Notes: a model not told the origin generated them from the letters alone. A DNA stretch of 64,000 bases from Ilex aquifolium (GCA_951799425.1 OX637394.1:39511001-39575000); one strand, 5' to 3'. Positions 24,552 through 36,919 are shown, numbered from the stretch's first letter. A program made the numbers and translations.

Positions 24552-24584
24552 GATAGAGATAAGGGATACCTCAGAAAAGAGGAA

Positions 24585-24730
24585 AGCGGTGGCAGTTGCT
24601 CTAGTAGTGGCTCTGGTGGCAGTGGCGGTTACTCTGGCAATGACGATAGTTGTTCTGGCCATGACAGTGGCAGTGGCTCCAGTGGTAGTTGCTCTGGCAA
24701 TGGCGGTGGCAGTGGCTCTAGTGGCACGAT
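24585..24730. repeat. GGC/GGT-rich low-complexity tract
   Basis: Imperfect GGCAGTGGCTCTAGTGGT-type repeats, reading as Gly/Ser in one frame. Open frames here are due to composition. Confidence 0.8.
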
Positions 24731-25182
24731 TTTGCTAGATCTGAGAGAGATAAGGTTCTTTGGGGTTCGATTTGAGTTCTTTTTAAGGTTTTGGGTATGG
24801 AAAATCAGGGTTTTTTGAATTTGATTTGGGTTCTAGGGTTTTGGGTATGGAAAATTTGGAGTTCGTTGAATTTAGTTGTGGACTGGTTGATCGGGTAAAG
24901 GTTTGAGTTGGATTTATATGAGGTGGGATTTGTCGGGTAAGGGTTTGTGTTTAGATTTTGGTTTGGGGTAAGTGTTTGAGTTGTTGATAATTAAATAAAA
25001 AAGAAAAATGAGTCGATTGCTATGCTGACTAGTCCTGATTTGAATTGTAGCGATCATGCTTTGTTTGGATTGGTCATAGTAAAGCATGATCAATCATGTA
25101 ATCTAAAACTTATCCAAATGGATAAATTTTACTTATACCTCTAAACTATCACACTTTTTCAATTTATCGCCTCAGATTTTTC

Positions 25183-25765
25183 ATATTACACCCTCAACTA
25201 TGTGATTAGTTTCATATTACCCCAAACTTTTTGACCTTATTTAATTAAACACCCAAAAGGTGTTAACTTAACACCCAAATGTGGTAACTTTCCCAAAAGG
25301 TAGTGAGTGTATCCCAAATGTTGTAATTTAGCCTAAAACAATGGTTATTTACCTCAAAAAATAGTAACCTTATCGCTAAAAGTTATAAGATAAACCCCAA
25401 AAAATGGTAACCTTACCCCATAAGTGATATCCTTTCCCCAAAAAATGTTAACTTTACCCCTAAAAGTTGTAACAAAACCCAAAAAAATGGCAACTTTATT
25501 CAAAAATTGGTCATCTTATCCCCAAAAGTGTAACCTTGCCTAAAAAGTGGTAACATTTTAATACCCAAAAAATGTGGCAACTTAACACGCAAAGGTGGTA
25601 ACTTACCTAAAAGGTGGTAAACTTCATTGTGATTTAGCCTAAAATAGTGGGGAACTAACCTAAAAAGTGATAACATTTACCAAAAAAATGCTAACCTCTC
25701 GAAATATTTTTAACTTAACCCAAAAAATAGTAAATTTAATGTCACTCAATAACCCCAAATATTGT
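25183..25765. repeat. Degenerate minisatellite array, right arm (inverted)
   Basis: Units such as AAAAAATGGTAACCTTACCCC are the reverse complement of the left array motif at 18125-19115. The two arrays flank a block of transposase remnants and the solo LTR. Confidence 0.82.
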
Positions 25766-26279
25766 AAGTTTTTCCTTATATTTTTATTTCATATTCAGGT
25801 TTAAAGAAGACAAATAATCATCATTTTTTAAGACTAATTTTAATTTATATTATCAATTATTGTTTTAAAAGTATATACATGTGAAACCGGTTAGGGGTTT
25901 TTGGGTGTATAAGTGGCAAGTATAGACCACTTTTATTTTTTCGGTAGGGTGCCGAAAAAGTAAAAGCGGTATTAAAGCGATGTCCAACCCACTTATTCAA
26001 GGTTCTTATTCATTTGAGATTTCTATCATTGCTCAATAATAAAGTAATATATTAATGTGTGAGATTTTTGGTCGCCTAACTTAGACTAGATGAAACATAA
26101 TTATGAGAATCTAGAAGTACGTTTTTAGGTTCAAAGCTAGCACTGGAGGAAGATGTCTTATCTTTTTCTTACTTCTTAATCATGGTAGTTGGAAGTGGAT
26201 GGGAATAAGAGCCACTCCCACCAAATCAACACTCGATTATCAAAATAACATACACAAATAAGACACATTTTAAGGTTTG

Positions 26280-27005
26280 TCACTTAATCACTTAGGCCAC
26301 TTGATATTTAAAATATTACCCATAAACTTTCTGAGGTTTTTACGCGCGTAACACATAGACTCCCTATCATTAATGTCTGTTAGTATATCTATTAGTAAAT
26401 TACATCTAGATCCCTGAAAGCTTGTAAGCGTAAAATATTTAGACCTCTCAAGTTTAAAATATTACACTTAAAAAAAATGGGATTTTGTTTGATTTTGATG
26501 TCAATAGATGATATAATAGAACATACAAATGTGTTGATTAAGCTTATTTCATATATTCGTACTTGATGGAAAAATTGACCTAAGGTAAAAGGTCCATTTA
26601 GTCCAAATTCAAACTGATGTGGAAGTCGTCCAAATTTTGACATCAACAGTACTAATTATGATATTTTAAAGAAAATTTTTATTTTTTATTTTTAATTTTA
26701 TTTCAATAAATGGCATAATAGAACATGAAATTTTTTTGTAAAATTTAAAATATTTAATATTATATCTTTAATTATAGTATTTTTTGTCTAAGCGTAATAT
26801 TTTAAACTTAAAAATTTAAGTATTACACGTTTCAAATTTCAGGAATATAAATATAATTTACTAACGAATATACTAACGAACATTGACGGTAATAATCTAA
26901 ATGTTACATGCATACAAATTTTAGGGGTGTATATATAATATTTCAAATATTAGAGAATTTAAAGTGATTAATTAGCAAATTTCAAGAGATTTTGGTGTAA
27001 TTTTT
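26280..27005. mobile_element. Large foldback element
   Basis: The arms are imperfect inverted repeats over several hundred bp. For example AACATTAGTCCCTAT-like sequence and GTTAGTATATCTATTAGTAA on the left match, reversed, GTTAGTATATTCGTTAGTAA on the right near 26860. No coding capacity; not assigned to a superfamily. Confidence 0.6.
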
Positions 27006-27249
27006 CCTATTTTTTTTTTTTTTAGGATGAGTGACAAAAAGACAAGGAGAATTATTATAAAAATACAAAATGCTGTCAGGGTTTTCACACAATTTAGTGT
27101 ACACTGTACACAGTCACATAGAAAACAACAGGACAACCTTGTTTCTTGTCCTTATTTTGCCTTTCTATTTGTGTCCATGATAAGATGGAGCCTCCTGAAT
27201 TATTCCCTATCCAGCTAAGGATATCCACAAGTGTTACCATTTGAATCAA

Positions 27250-27882
27250 GGGTAAATTACATTCATCTTTCTTGAGATTTAATCAAATAATAACGAGACT
27301 CTCATATGTGAGAAATAACACTAACCCCTCTTGTTCGTGCAACAAAAATCAATAAAAGACTATAATAGCCTTCCATCTCTTTCACTCAAAAGTCTTCTTC
27401 TCCATTTTGTCATTTTGTCATACCCAAGCTCATCATTGCCCACCCCTTCTCCTTCCCACCTTCAATAATCACATCTCAAAAATCAATTTCTCCTCTCTCT
27501 CTATCTACACACAAATGCATACTTATATGTACTAATGTGTCAAAAAAAAATTCATTCATAGCATCCTTCTCTCTCTTATATATATACTTTTTGAGCGTCT
27601 AAAAAATCGATTCTATCCGACCAATTTTTTTAACATGTGGATACTAATATATATGAATAATGTCTGAAATAAAAATTATGTTAAAGTACAAATTAATTAA
27701 ATATTAAATGATTAAAAATGTGATAGAAATGAGTGATAGGATGGTTTTAAAAGGAAAAAATGTATGAGATAAAATTTGTTATAGACAACAAAAACAGAAG
27801 GGAAGTTAGTGTTATTTTTAACACATGAGAGGATCTCGTTGTTCTTTGACTAAACCTCAAGGGAGATCGATGTAATTTACCC
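27250..27882. mobile_element. MITE with about 80-bp terminal inverted repeats upstream of TBL-2
   Basis: It starts GGGTAAATTACATTCATCTT and ends with the reverse complement of GGGTAAATTACATCGATCTC. Pairing continues through ACGAGACTCTCATATGTGAG and AACACTAACCCC. The flanks (TTTGAATCAA and TTTGCTCAAA) are similar but not identical, so the target duplication is uncertain. It ends 487 bp before the TBL-2 ATG. Confidence 0.72.
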
Positions 27883-28369
27883 TTTGCTCAAAAGTACACA
27901 TCAACTAAATATATCAATCCAACACACGCCACTCTAGTAAGTCTCTCCGGGACTCAAACCCACCCAAGCAGAACTCGTAAATTTAAGTTTCAGAATCAAT
28001 CTCTTTAAATAAAAATAAAATTATATATCATTTACCTCTCTTAAATCTCGCTTTTCAATTCCTTTTCTCAATCCTACTCACTGGATCTTATGTGAATAAG
28101 ATAAGTTTTGATGTGATTATTTCCACTACCAACGAGTGAGCAGATTTTGTCATAAATAAGACAAATAAATAGAAGATCTGCTTACCCGAGTGGAGTGGTC
28201 CCATCCGTGAAGTTGGTGGTTTTTGGACTTTCTGTTTTGCTTCCACCCTTTTTATTTGAATAAAAAAAACAGAAGATCTGCTTCCTCAACAATCAGTGAC
28301 AAACACATCTAAATCCCACCAGATTTATGACTCTCTCTCTCTCTCTCACTATTTCTGCTTCACTCTCAA

Positions 28370-31300
28370 ATGTCTCTCTGGTCTGGTTCTATTCTTCACC
28401 TAACTCTGCTGTTGTCCCTCGTAAACTTCTCACACAACAATGCTTTTGGAGAGAAGATATCAAAGTTGAATCAGTTCATACCAAGTGAGCAATCAAACAG
28501 GTGCAATCTCTTCCAAGGAAGCTGGGTTTTTGATGATCAATACCCAATCTATGATGGGTCGAATTGCCCCTTTGTCAATCCAGGATTAAATTGCCAGAAG
28601 AATGGTAGGCCTGATAAGTTGTATCTCAAATACAGATGGAAACCTGATAATTGTGAGCTTTCAAGGTAATCTAAATCAGCCCTTCTTGTTCTCTGCTGAG
28701 AAATAGTCATATTCTCAATACCATTATGCTAAATCTCACAGGAAAATGTATCTATTTAATCTGCATTCTGGCCATATCCTCCTATCTTTCAAGTAATACA
28801 TGAAAATAGTTCAAAGAAATGTAATAGATGGAACTTGGAAGTTGGAAATTTTCGTATGTTCTATAAAAGCTACATGTTCCCTATTACATACATGTTTCGA
28901 GATATAATGATTAAAGATTTTTCTTTTTTATGCTACCCAACCCTTCATGCTTGAATATATACACATATTCAGATTTAACTGGTGAAAGAATATATATATA
29001 TATATATATATGGGAATGATTACGCAGTACCGTACTAAAAATTATAACATTTTAAGGCTGAGTTATAACTGTTTTGATGTATAAATTACAACTTTAAAAA
29101 GCATAATTGATCATAGAAGGTTGTGATCGATAACAAGATTTTCATAATCGATTATGAGTGTCTGTGATTGATCATGACATTTCCTTTAACAATTATAACT
29201 TTTTCTTTCAAAGTTGTAATTTTATTTATAAAAAGTGGTAATCAACGATACGGAACCCCAAAAAAAAAAAATCGATACGGAAGAAATTCCCATACATATA
29301 TAATTATATATGCTTGATTATAGAAAGCTATATCTTCACAAGTGCTTGTTCTTAAAGGGAAATACTTTGCATCCCAAATTTGAGATCCGAGATGATATCC
29401 CAAATGAATAGGAATCGTTAGATAAATGAATCCTATTGAAAAAAGTTATCGAGACTCATTGATCGAAGGGTTCCTACTGATTTGGGATACAATTTGAGAT
29501 CCCTAACATTGTACCTTAGTTAAATTGTGTCTGATAAGATATTTGTGGTACAGTTTTGATGGGCAGGATTTCCTAGAGAGATTTGGAGGAAAAAAAATCA
29601 TGTTTGTGGGGGACTCTCTGAGCTCCAACCAGTGGCAATCACTGTCATGCATGCTTCACAGCTCAGTCCCAAACTCTAATTACACCTTAGTCCAAAAAGA
29701 GCTGTTCTTGACACTATCCTTTCAAGTAGGTTCTAACTTGATCTTCTCAATCTCCTTCATTTCTTCCTGAACACAATTCAAAGAGACAATCATTGTTTAG
29801 TGTACTAAACTCCCTTCCTTACGGGTTTTTAAAATGTTAAATGTATGCAATCTTTGTTTTTATGATTGGAACGCTTTACACTCATATCACAATAAGCCAA
29901 TTTTACCATTAAGCCAAGTTCCAAGCTCTATTGCGGTCCTTGCTGGAACACAATTAACTTTGCTTCTTTTTTTTTTCTTTTTTCTGGAAGGATTATGGAG
30001 TTGAGGTTACTTTTTTGAAAAATGGGTTCCTGGTGGACCTGGTGGTTGAAAAAGAAGGTAGAATTCTAAAGCTGGACTCCATAAGCAGAGCAGAGCAGTG
30101 GAAAGGAGTTGGCATATTGATCTTCAACAGCTATCACTGGTGGATACACACAGGAAGCATTCAGACGTATGATTTTCAAGCCTAATTAAGAATTACAATT
30201 TGTAAATCTTTCACTGGAAAACAGCAAGAAAAAAACATGAATTTCTTTCTTGGTTGTTTTGCAGATGGGACTACTTTCAAGTGGGTGACAAGATGTTCAA
30301 AGAAATGGATCGCATGGAAGCATACAGGATAGCTTTAACAACTTGGGCTAATTGGGTTGATTCCAACATTGATCCTATGAAGACTAGAGTGTTTTTCCAA
30401 GGAATTTCTGCCATACATTACCAGTAAGTACATATATATATATATATACTAGTTATTGTATGTGCTTAAAGGCACAGTGTAATAAAAAATGATAAACAAT
30501 AAACATATTTATATTTATATCCAAAATCAAATCACAAACATGAAAAAGAGATAAAAGAATTTAAGCATCGGTTTGTAGTGGGGGCGAGAGGTGGTGGGCG
30601 GCAGTGGTGGTGGTAGGAGACAGTGATGGTTGTGGTGGGGTGGTAATGACCATGGTGGCGGTGGTGGCGGCGACGACGGTGGTGGTGGCGGTGGTGGCGG
30701 CGACGGCGGTGGTGGCGGCGACAGCGGTGGTGGCGGCGACGACGGTGGTGGCGGCGGCGACGGTGGTAGAGGTAGTGGTGGGGCGGTTTCAAACACTATT
30801 ATTTTTTTTAAAGTACTTATGAGAAATAATTTCTAGAAGTATTTTTAAAAAATCACTTCAAACACACCCTTAGGGATCTATTTTTCCTATTAAATTTAGA
30901 GTATTAATATTAGCCGTTAGATTAACTTTAAAGTAAAATTTAAAGCAATTTCAACCGCGAATAGCAAAAATTATTTTGTTTATCTTTTGAGATTTGAATT
31001 GTAAGCTACTTTATTATATAGATATATATAGTATTCTAGCCTTTAAGACTTTTATGTCATCCTTAATATAATGAATATCTCTCTTCAAATCTTGAACCGT
31101 AAGGGGTGAGATTTCTTTTAGTTAGAGATTTTCAATTGTTATATTTTATGTCCTATTAAGGACTTCCTTAAGTGAATATGATTGAAACATTAATGGTCGC
31201 TTTTCTTCTGGATTTATCTGCAAGTATTGTTCAATAACTTTTCTTTTATATATATCCAATGTTGGGAAGGGGTAGAGATTTTTAACATGACATGAACCCG

Positions 31301-32809
31301 CCACACTAGATTAGTAAGTAGATTAGGGTTATCGTGTTTTCAATAAAATCCAAAATAACACGACCAATTAATTACATATAATAAATGGGTTAAATTAGTA
31401 TCAAATACAAATAATACGACAATCCATTTAGTTGGCCTTGTAGGAAGAAAAAATCTTATGTTCTTATTTGTTTTATTTCTTGGCCAAGTATTGTATCAAC
31501 CCTTGTCGAATTAGGCTTTTTAAAGATCACGAGTTTGTTGTCTATGGAAACCTATGAAATGTTCATTTGGGGTGAGAGGGAGAAAAGAGTCAGTGTTAGG
31601 ATATCAGACATAAGTATTTACATTGGTCAGACTAGATTAGTACTCAACAAGAATCCAAACATCATGGACGACATCAGGATTTTATCTCAACGGGGTCAAA
31701 CATTGTCGTAGTTAATTGTTTTATGCAACCATTCTATTTAACAAGTTATCGTTATAGACAAATTTACAGTGTAGAGACTATATTAAGATCAACGTCTGTA
31801 CAATAATCTTAAAAAAAAAAATAGTTTGACTCATAAAATAAAAAAATTGTTTTATACTTACTATCATAATATTTGGTGCTTGATTTTTGGAACAAATTTT
31901 TGCTACTCGTCTTAAAATTTAACAAATTTTAAATTTTGAAATTCAATTTAAATTTTGGCTTGTAAATTTTACTTTTTGTAATACTGCCATATTTATACCA
32001 CATTATTCTGTTATTGAATTTGGTCATATTTTTTGTTTTTTGTGTCAGTTTAACACCACTATTAGATATAAGCCACGTTTTTAACTCATTTGTTCAATAA
32101 TTTAATTTATTTTTTTCTTGTTGGCCATCAAACCATCAATGCAAGTATCTTTGTTTGTAAAAGTAACGCTCATTTTTGTGATCACATCCTCATTTTGTTA
32201 TTACATGTCAAACCATTAATTTTTTTTGAATATAATAGGAGAAATATCCTAGAGTTTTTTAAAAATCTAATGAAAAACATAGAATTTTTTAAAAACTTAA
32301 GGAATTAAAAGGTACTTCTCAAAAGATGAGGAGGGCTATGGCCCCCCGTTGGCCCATGTGTAGTACCGTCTCTGCCAAACATGACTCGAACATGACTCAA
32401 AACAACTTGATCACCACCCTTACTTTTGGATTTTGTATCCATTGGTCTATGAATACAAAACTAAAATCTTGCTACTTAAAACTACATGTTTTCATTTCCT
32501 GATGCCAGTGGCAGGGAATGGAATGAACCAGCAGCTAAAGATTGCGGTGGACAAACAAAACCAGTTGAGGGATCAGATTATCCAGGTGAGAGATATCCAG
32601 GAGAAGCTGTTGTGAAGAGTGTACTGAGTAACATGACAAAGCCTGTGTATTTGCTTGACATCACACTCCTCACTCAATTGAGAAAAGATGGACACCCTTC
32701 CAAATATGCCAATGGTGGCTTGGACTGCAGTCATTGGTGTCTTGCTGGTGTCCCGGATACTTGGAACCAACTCCTATACACAATTTTGCTTGAGAAAGAA
32801 AACAGATAA
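28370..32809 (+). CDS. TBL-2: trichome birefringence-like polysaccharide O-acetyltransferase, complete
   Basis: Exons 28370-28665, 29554-29725, 29991-30166, 30265-30423 and 32509-32809 join in frame to a 367-residue protein, close to the shorter members of the family. TBL proteins sit in the Golgi and transfer acetyl groups to wall polymers such as xylan, mannan or pectin. Residues 1-25 are hydrophobic (signal anchor). PMR5N follows (about 43-100, [11 protein letters not shown] and [14 protein letters not shown]). The PC-esterase domain has VGDS at 117-120, W-rich INTYHWW-like IFNSYHWW, and DCSHWC at 340-345 giving the DxxH. All junctions are GT..AG with matching phases, and no stops interrupt it. 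The exon 1-2 join gives LSSFDGQDF where relatives, including TBL-1, read LPRF. It resembles the TBL37-TBL43 group by length and motif wording, but the polymer substrate cannot be told. AATAAA at 32848 is a likely polyadenylation signal. Confidence 0.93.
29009..29297. mobile_element. Short foldback insertion in TBL-2 intron 1
   Basis: The left end TATGGGAATGATTACGCAGT and the right end (ACGGAAGAAATTCCCATACA) pair when inverted. Internal ATTACAACTTT and AAAGTTGTAAT blocks also pair. It lies wholly within the intron. Confidence 0.5.
30436..31252. other. Segment in TBL-2 intron 4 absent from TBL-3
   Basis: The paralogues align up to an AT-dinucleotide tract at about 30430 and again from TATATCCAATGTTGGG at about 31250, leaving about 815 bp unmatched. 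It contains the GGC/GGT minisatellite. It may be an insertion here or a deletion in TBL-3 between AT tracts. Confidence 0.65.
30590..30786. repeat. GGT/GGC-rich minisatellite in TBL-2 intron 4
   Basis: Imperfect GGTGGTGGCGGCGACGACGG-type units over about 200 bp, strikingly GC-rich against the AT-rich surroundings. Long open frames on both strands (Gly- or Pro/His-rich) are composition artefacts. Confidence 0.92.
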
Positions 32810-32847
32810 ATGTGCATTTTTGTATTATGTTTTCAGCAACTCAACTC

Positions 32848-32853
32848 AATAAA
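32848..32853 (+). terminator. Likely polyadenylation signal of TBL-2
   Basis: AATAAA starts 39 nt after the stop codon. The same signal is kept in the displaced TBL-3 flank near 61788. Confidence 0.5.
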
Positions 32854-33445
32854 ATCTCGTCCTAATATTTTTGGGATCGACTATATGAATCATGTTTCGT
32901 TATTGTGTTCTATTTTAAGCAGGTAACATCATATTATAGTACTTTGATCAAGAGTTTTTTTTAGATTGGTTTAGTTTGAGATTAATGTTAAATGACCTCT
33001 ATTCAACAAGCCTACAAACAAGTTCAAGCCAAATGCCTATCTACTTACAAGAAGTCCATGGGAGTACCTTGTAAATGCTTCTATTTTTACTCATGTATTA
33101 AGAATCCAGATAGGAGTAATAGTTACCACAATTCACTAAACTTTTGACGAACTATGATTTGAGTACATTGATCTCAAATGGGGTGGGTTTACGATCCAAA
33201 TATAAATACATATTAATTAACTACGTGTATTTTAGATAATGGAAAATCAAGCACAAATGTAAGCTAAATGATAACTGACTTAGTGTTTATAAATGTTCTA
33301 TAATATATAATGTTATATAGTGGTGAAAACAATATATATAAGACTTCTAAAATAAATTGCAACCCAAAATACTATATCAATTAAATCTATATTTATCGTA
33401 TTGCGTACTTAAGAAAATGACGTATTATATATCCATATTCGTATT

Positions 33446-34014
33446 GCGTATGAAAGTGACTTACAATGCAAGTAACATTGACGAGTACCTAATAGATGAT
33501 TGTTTAGAAAATACAAGAAAGAATTAGACCCATATATAGATAAAATCTCGATGGAAAAATTGATTAGCCTCAATTGATGCATATAAAATATCATTTGAGT
33601 TTTTTTTATGGGAACATGATTAGTTTCAAGGATTATTTCCGACTCTAGATGCCTAAGGGGGAAAATCAAATTTTCTAACTTTTGTCCAAACTTTCTCGGC
33701 AATCAAACAAGCACATACCGCTGGTCAAGAGGGACAATAGCTTTGACTTGCCAATGAATCTGTCACATCCATTGGGTTGTTAGAGGTACGAGGTCGGGGT
33801 TGAAACAGAAATATGGTTGTTGCCAAGGTGAAAATTTGTAATGAATTTAACACACCACATAACACTATTATATGGTATCCACACTGAATAAAAGACTACC
33901 ATAAAAATAATTTGTGGGACAAATAAATTAGATTTTTTTTTTAAAAAAAATTGACAAGATAATAAATGACAATTATTTATTGGACATGTATAATTTTTTA
34001 TTAGTGATTTATAT
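33446..34014. other. Intergenic DNA between TBL-2 and gypsy element 2
   Basis: AT-rich sequence with no recognised gene or element. It was continuous with 46555-46983 before gypsy element 2 inserted. Confidence 0.5.
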
Positions 34015-34593
34015 TGATGATACCTAGAAATTTCCAAGGTTGAGCTCGGCAACCCAGCTCACATCGGGAGCCCAGTAACACAAAAACCTCGAGCTCGAAG
34101 TCCAGACCTCGAGATCCCTTAATCCACGCCTCAGGGGAAACGGAGTGGAAGACAGTTGGCGACCACCAAGTTTTTTCTCAATAGAAACAAACACCAGTCC
34201 AGGCACCAAATTCACAATTTCCCATCACTCCGCATAACCACTACGCAAATCAAGCAAGACGTTGCATGAGGGGGGCGAAGATCACACCCCAGATTCAGCT
34301 AAGCTAAAAATTTCCTATAAATACTGTACAAGACCCTCACTAGGGGGCAGACAATGAGAGCTTTATCGAACTACTGTGTAACTACCACTTTTTATGAATA
34401 TATTCCTCAGGAGCAAGAGCTCCATTGAAGAGTGGATTAGTCGTGCTCCCGAGCTAGTGAACCACTATAACTCTTCTGTGTAATTGACCTCATTCCTCAA
34501 AATTCAAGTTCCCAAGAGCCTCAAAGCTCAGACTGAATACTTTGGTGCGCCTTACATTCACCGTTCTACTCAATTGCGTTATACACATCATCA
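34015..34593 (+). repeat. 5' LTR of gypsy element 2
   Basis: 579 bp, starting TGATGATACCTAGAAATTT and ending ACACATCATCA. It is followed by the primer-binding region GTTGACGCCGTCTGTGGG (34594 on), so this is the 5' copy. The 3' LTR is 19 bp longer, largely because a CTCGAAGTCCA-containing unit near 46030-46070 is duplicated there. Confidence 0.92.
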
Positions 34594-34659
34594 GTTGACG
34601 CCGTCTGTGGGAACGATTGTTCCTCTTACAAGTATACTAATCTCCTTCAGTAATTGATG

Positions 34660-36200
34660 GTTTCTACGCGCAATATGAGCAGAAGTCAGATGAATCCCCC
34701 ATAATTTCAAAACCACCAAGAAGCCACCAGCGGAAGATAGCAGGAGAATCCTCGTGATTACCTGCCCCCCGTTGAAATTGATCCTCCCATGGAAAATCCC
34801 CCTCCTAATAACGAGCTTGAGGCCCTTCGCCTAGCCAACCAGCGTCTCCTTCAACAAAACGAGGAATTGTTGAATCTCCTTCAACAACCCTAGAACGCGC
34901 AACCAGCCCCAGGTGATCCCCCACAGGGGGAACATCACTGAATCAAGCCCCTGCGAAACATCACTGAAGGAGAAGAACACAGCCAGACCATGGGCAATGA
35001 CCCTCGAGCCCCCAGGAACGAAGATTATGAAGAGGTGCAGAGTAAGAATAGGGGAATCCATAAAGGTGAACTCCCCCCATTCCAGCAGGAAAGAAGAAAA
35101 AAATATTAGGAGCAACGTTTCAGGGATATTCAGCAGGAGCTCAGCCACATGAAGGAGGTTGTAAGAAGCAAGACTCTAGTGACCATGGACGCCCTAGTAC
35201 AGCAGACTGAGTCCCTTTTTACTACTGAAGTACTACGCTTTCCCCTCCCTCCGAAGTTCAGGATGACCCAAATGGAGATATTTGATGGGACAAAAGATCC
35301 CATGGACCACCTCAACACGTACAAAAATCAGATGGAGCTCCATGGATATCAGGACCCCGTACGATGTCGAGCTTTCGCCATCACGTTGAAGGGCTCAGCC
35401 TTAGCATGGTTCAACAGGCTGACCCCAGCATCCATTTCATCCTTTAGAGAATCTCCACATCTTTCATTTCACACTTCATAAGAGTCCGGACCTACCGAAA
35501 ATCGAGCTATCATTTGCTAAATATAAAACAGGGACCCAATGAGAACCTACAGACTTATGTGCAAAGGTTCAATTCAGAATCATTGAAAGTAGACGTACCT
35601 AAAGAAAATTTTGCCATAACAGCCTTCATTGTCGATCTAGGAGTTCAGTCAAAGGACTTGATGTTCTCCGTATCCAAAACACGCAAGCCAGTATGGCAGA
35701 GATGCTCGCCAAGGCAGAAAAGTACATCGATGGTGAAGAAGCTCTCATTTCCAAGTTAGAAAGTCTATCAACGCACAAGAGAAAATAGAAAGAGGAAAAG
35801 AAGAGGGATCGAAGTCCCAGGAAAGAGAGAACTCGAGACAGGTCCCCACGAAGGGACATTAGGGACCGTTCACCGAAAAGAATGGGAGACGTCAAGGACC
35901 GCCTAGGTCCTCCATAACCAGAGTTATAACCTAGGTTTGCACCTCGGTAGCTCACTCCACTCACGGCCACCATATCCCAGATCCTTTACGAAGTACGGTA
36001 TTTGAAATTTTTGAGGTGGTCACCTCGGATGAAGGAAGACCCTGCAAAGAGGGATGCAACGAAATATTGCGAGTATCACAAAGACCATGGCCACCTCACC
36101 GATGACTGCATCCAGCTGAAGAAAGAGATTGAGTTCCTGATTCAGCGGGGGCAACTACGCCGTTATGTGGCGCAAGATAATCAGAACGAGGCTCACCCAC
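34660..36200 (+). pseudogene. Gag of gypsy element 2
   Basis: The gag domain is spread over broken frames: 35149-35481 has MEIFDGTKDPMDHLNTYKNQ and FAITLKGSALAWFNRL; 35514-35759 continues with NLQTYVQRFN. The zinc motif CEYHKDHGHLTDDC is at about 36068-36109, in the frame of the next entry. A Glu/Lys/Arg-rich stretch lies between (35760-35900). Several stops make it nonfunctional. Confidence 0.8.
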
Positions 36201-36919
36201 CTCCGGCACCTGAACAGCAACATCCAACACAACACCAGCAACCCCTAGGGGAGATCAGGGTGATATCAGGAGGATTTGCTGTCGGAGGGAAAACCAGCTC
36301 AGCCAGAAAAGCCCACATGCGCAAGGTCAGAACCGAAGAGATATTAGAGGTGCAAACTGTGACCAAGGCTCCTCGGCTGAACATAGACATCACTTTCTCA
36401 GACGCAGACTTAGAGGGTTGCCAGCACCCCCACGATGATCCCTTCGTGGTAAGGGTCATCATCGCCAACAGAACCATCCATCGAGTCCTAATCGATAATG
36501 GGAGCTCTGCTGACATCATATTCGCATCTACCTTCGACAAGATAAATATAGGGAGAGACAAACTTGAGCTACTAAGGACTCACCTACTGGGATTTTCAGG
36601 GGAAAGGGTGCTGCCCTTGTGTTCAATCCAACTCGTGTTCTCTATAAGAGATCCTCATTGCCAATCCACTATCACTGTGAGGTTCCTAGTAGTTGACGCT
36701 CCCTCAGCATACAATGTCCAACTAGGAAGACCTTCCCTCAATGCCATGAAATTCATTCCTTCTATCTATCACCTGGTTGTAAAATTCCCCACTGAGAAGG
36801 GCGTAGGAGTGGTTAGAGGAGACCAGCGAGTTGCAAGAGAATGCTACGTGGCATCGATGAGAAGGAAAGAGGTTAAAGCCATCCAGCTGGATGAACTAGA
36901 TATGAGGAATGAGCTATAG
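36002..36919 (+). pseudogene. Gag C terminus and protease of gypsy element 2
   Basis: A 305-codon open segment. The N-terminal part has the CEYHKDHGHLTDDC zinc motif, then a Gln/His/Pro-rich linker, and then a protease with HRVLIDNGSSADIIF. The usual active-site motif is D-S/T/G-G; here it reads DNG, which agrees with the G-to-A-type changes seen elsewhere in this element but may also be tolerated, since Tat proteases vary at this place. Confidence 0.78.

Larger units (their letters stand above)
29518..33445 (+). repeat. Source segment of the TBL-2 to TBL-3 direct duplication
   Basis: Near-identical sequence reappears from 46984. Homology begins at TAGTTAAATTGTGTCTGA, 36 bp before exon 2, and runs past exon 5 to about 33445. 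The second copy is interrupted by the copia cluster after 50016 and resumes at 61756-62374. Indels inside the pair include the 30436-31252 segment (TBL-2 only) and a hAT-type MITE (TBL-3 only). Confidence 0.92.

Noticed and set aside
24537..24818. Gly/Ser-rich 93-codon frame
   Set aside because: GGC/GGT low-complexity DNA; the reading does not persist beyond the repeat.
30527..30836. Pro-rich, His/Arg-rich and Gly-rich frames on both strands
   Set aside because: All arise from the GGT/GGC minisatellite in TBL-2 intron 4.
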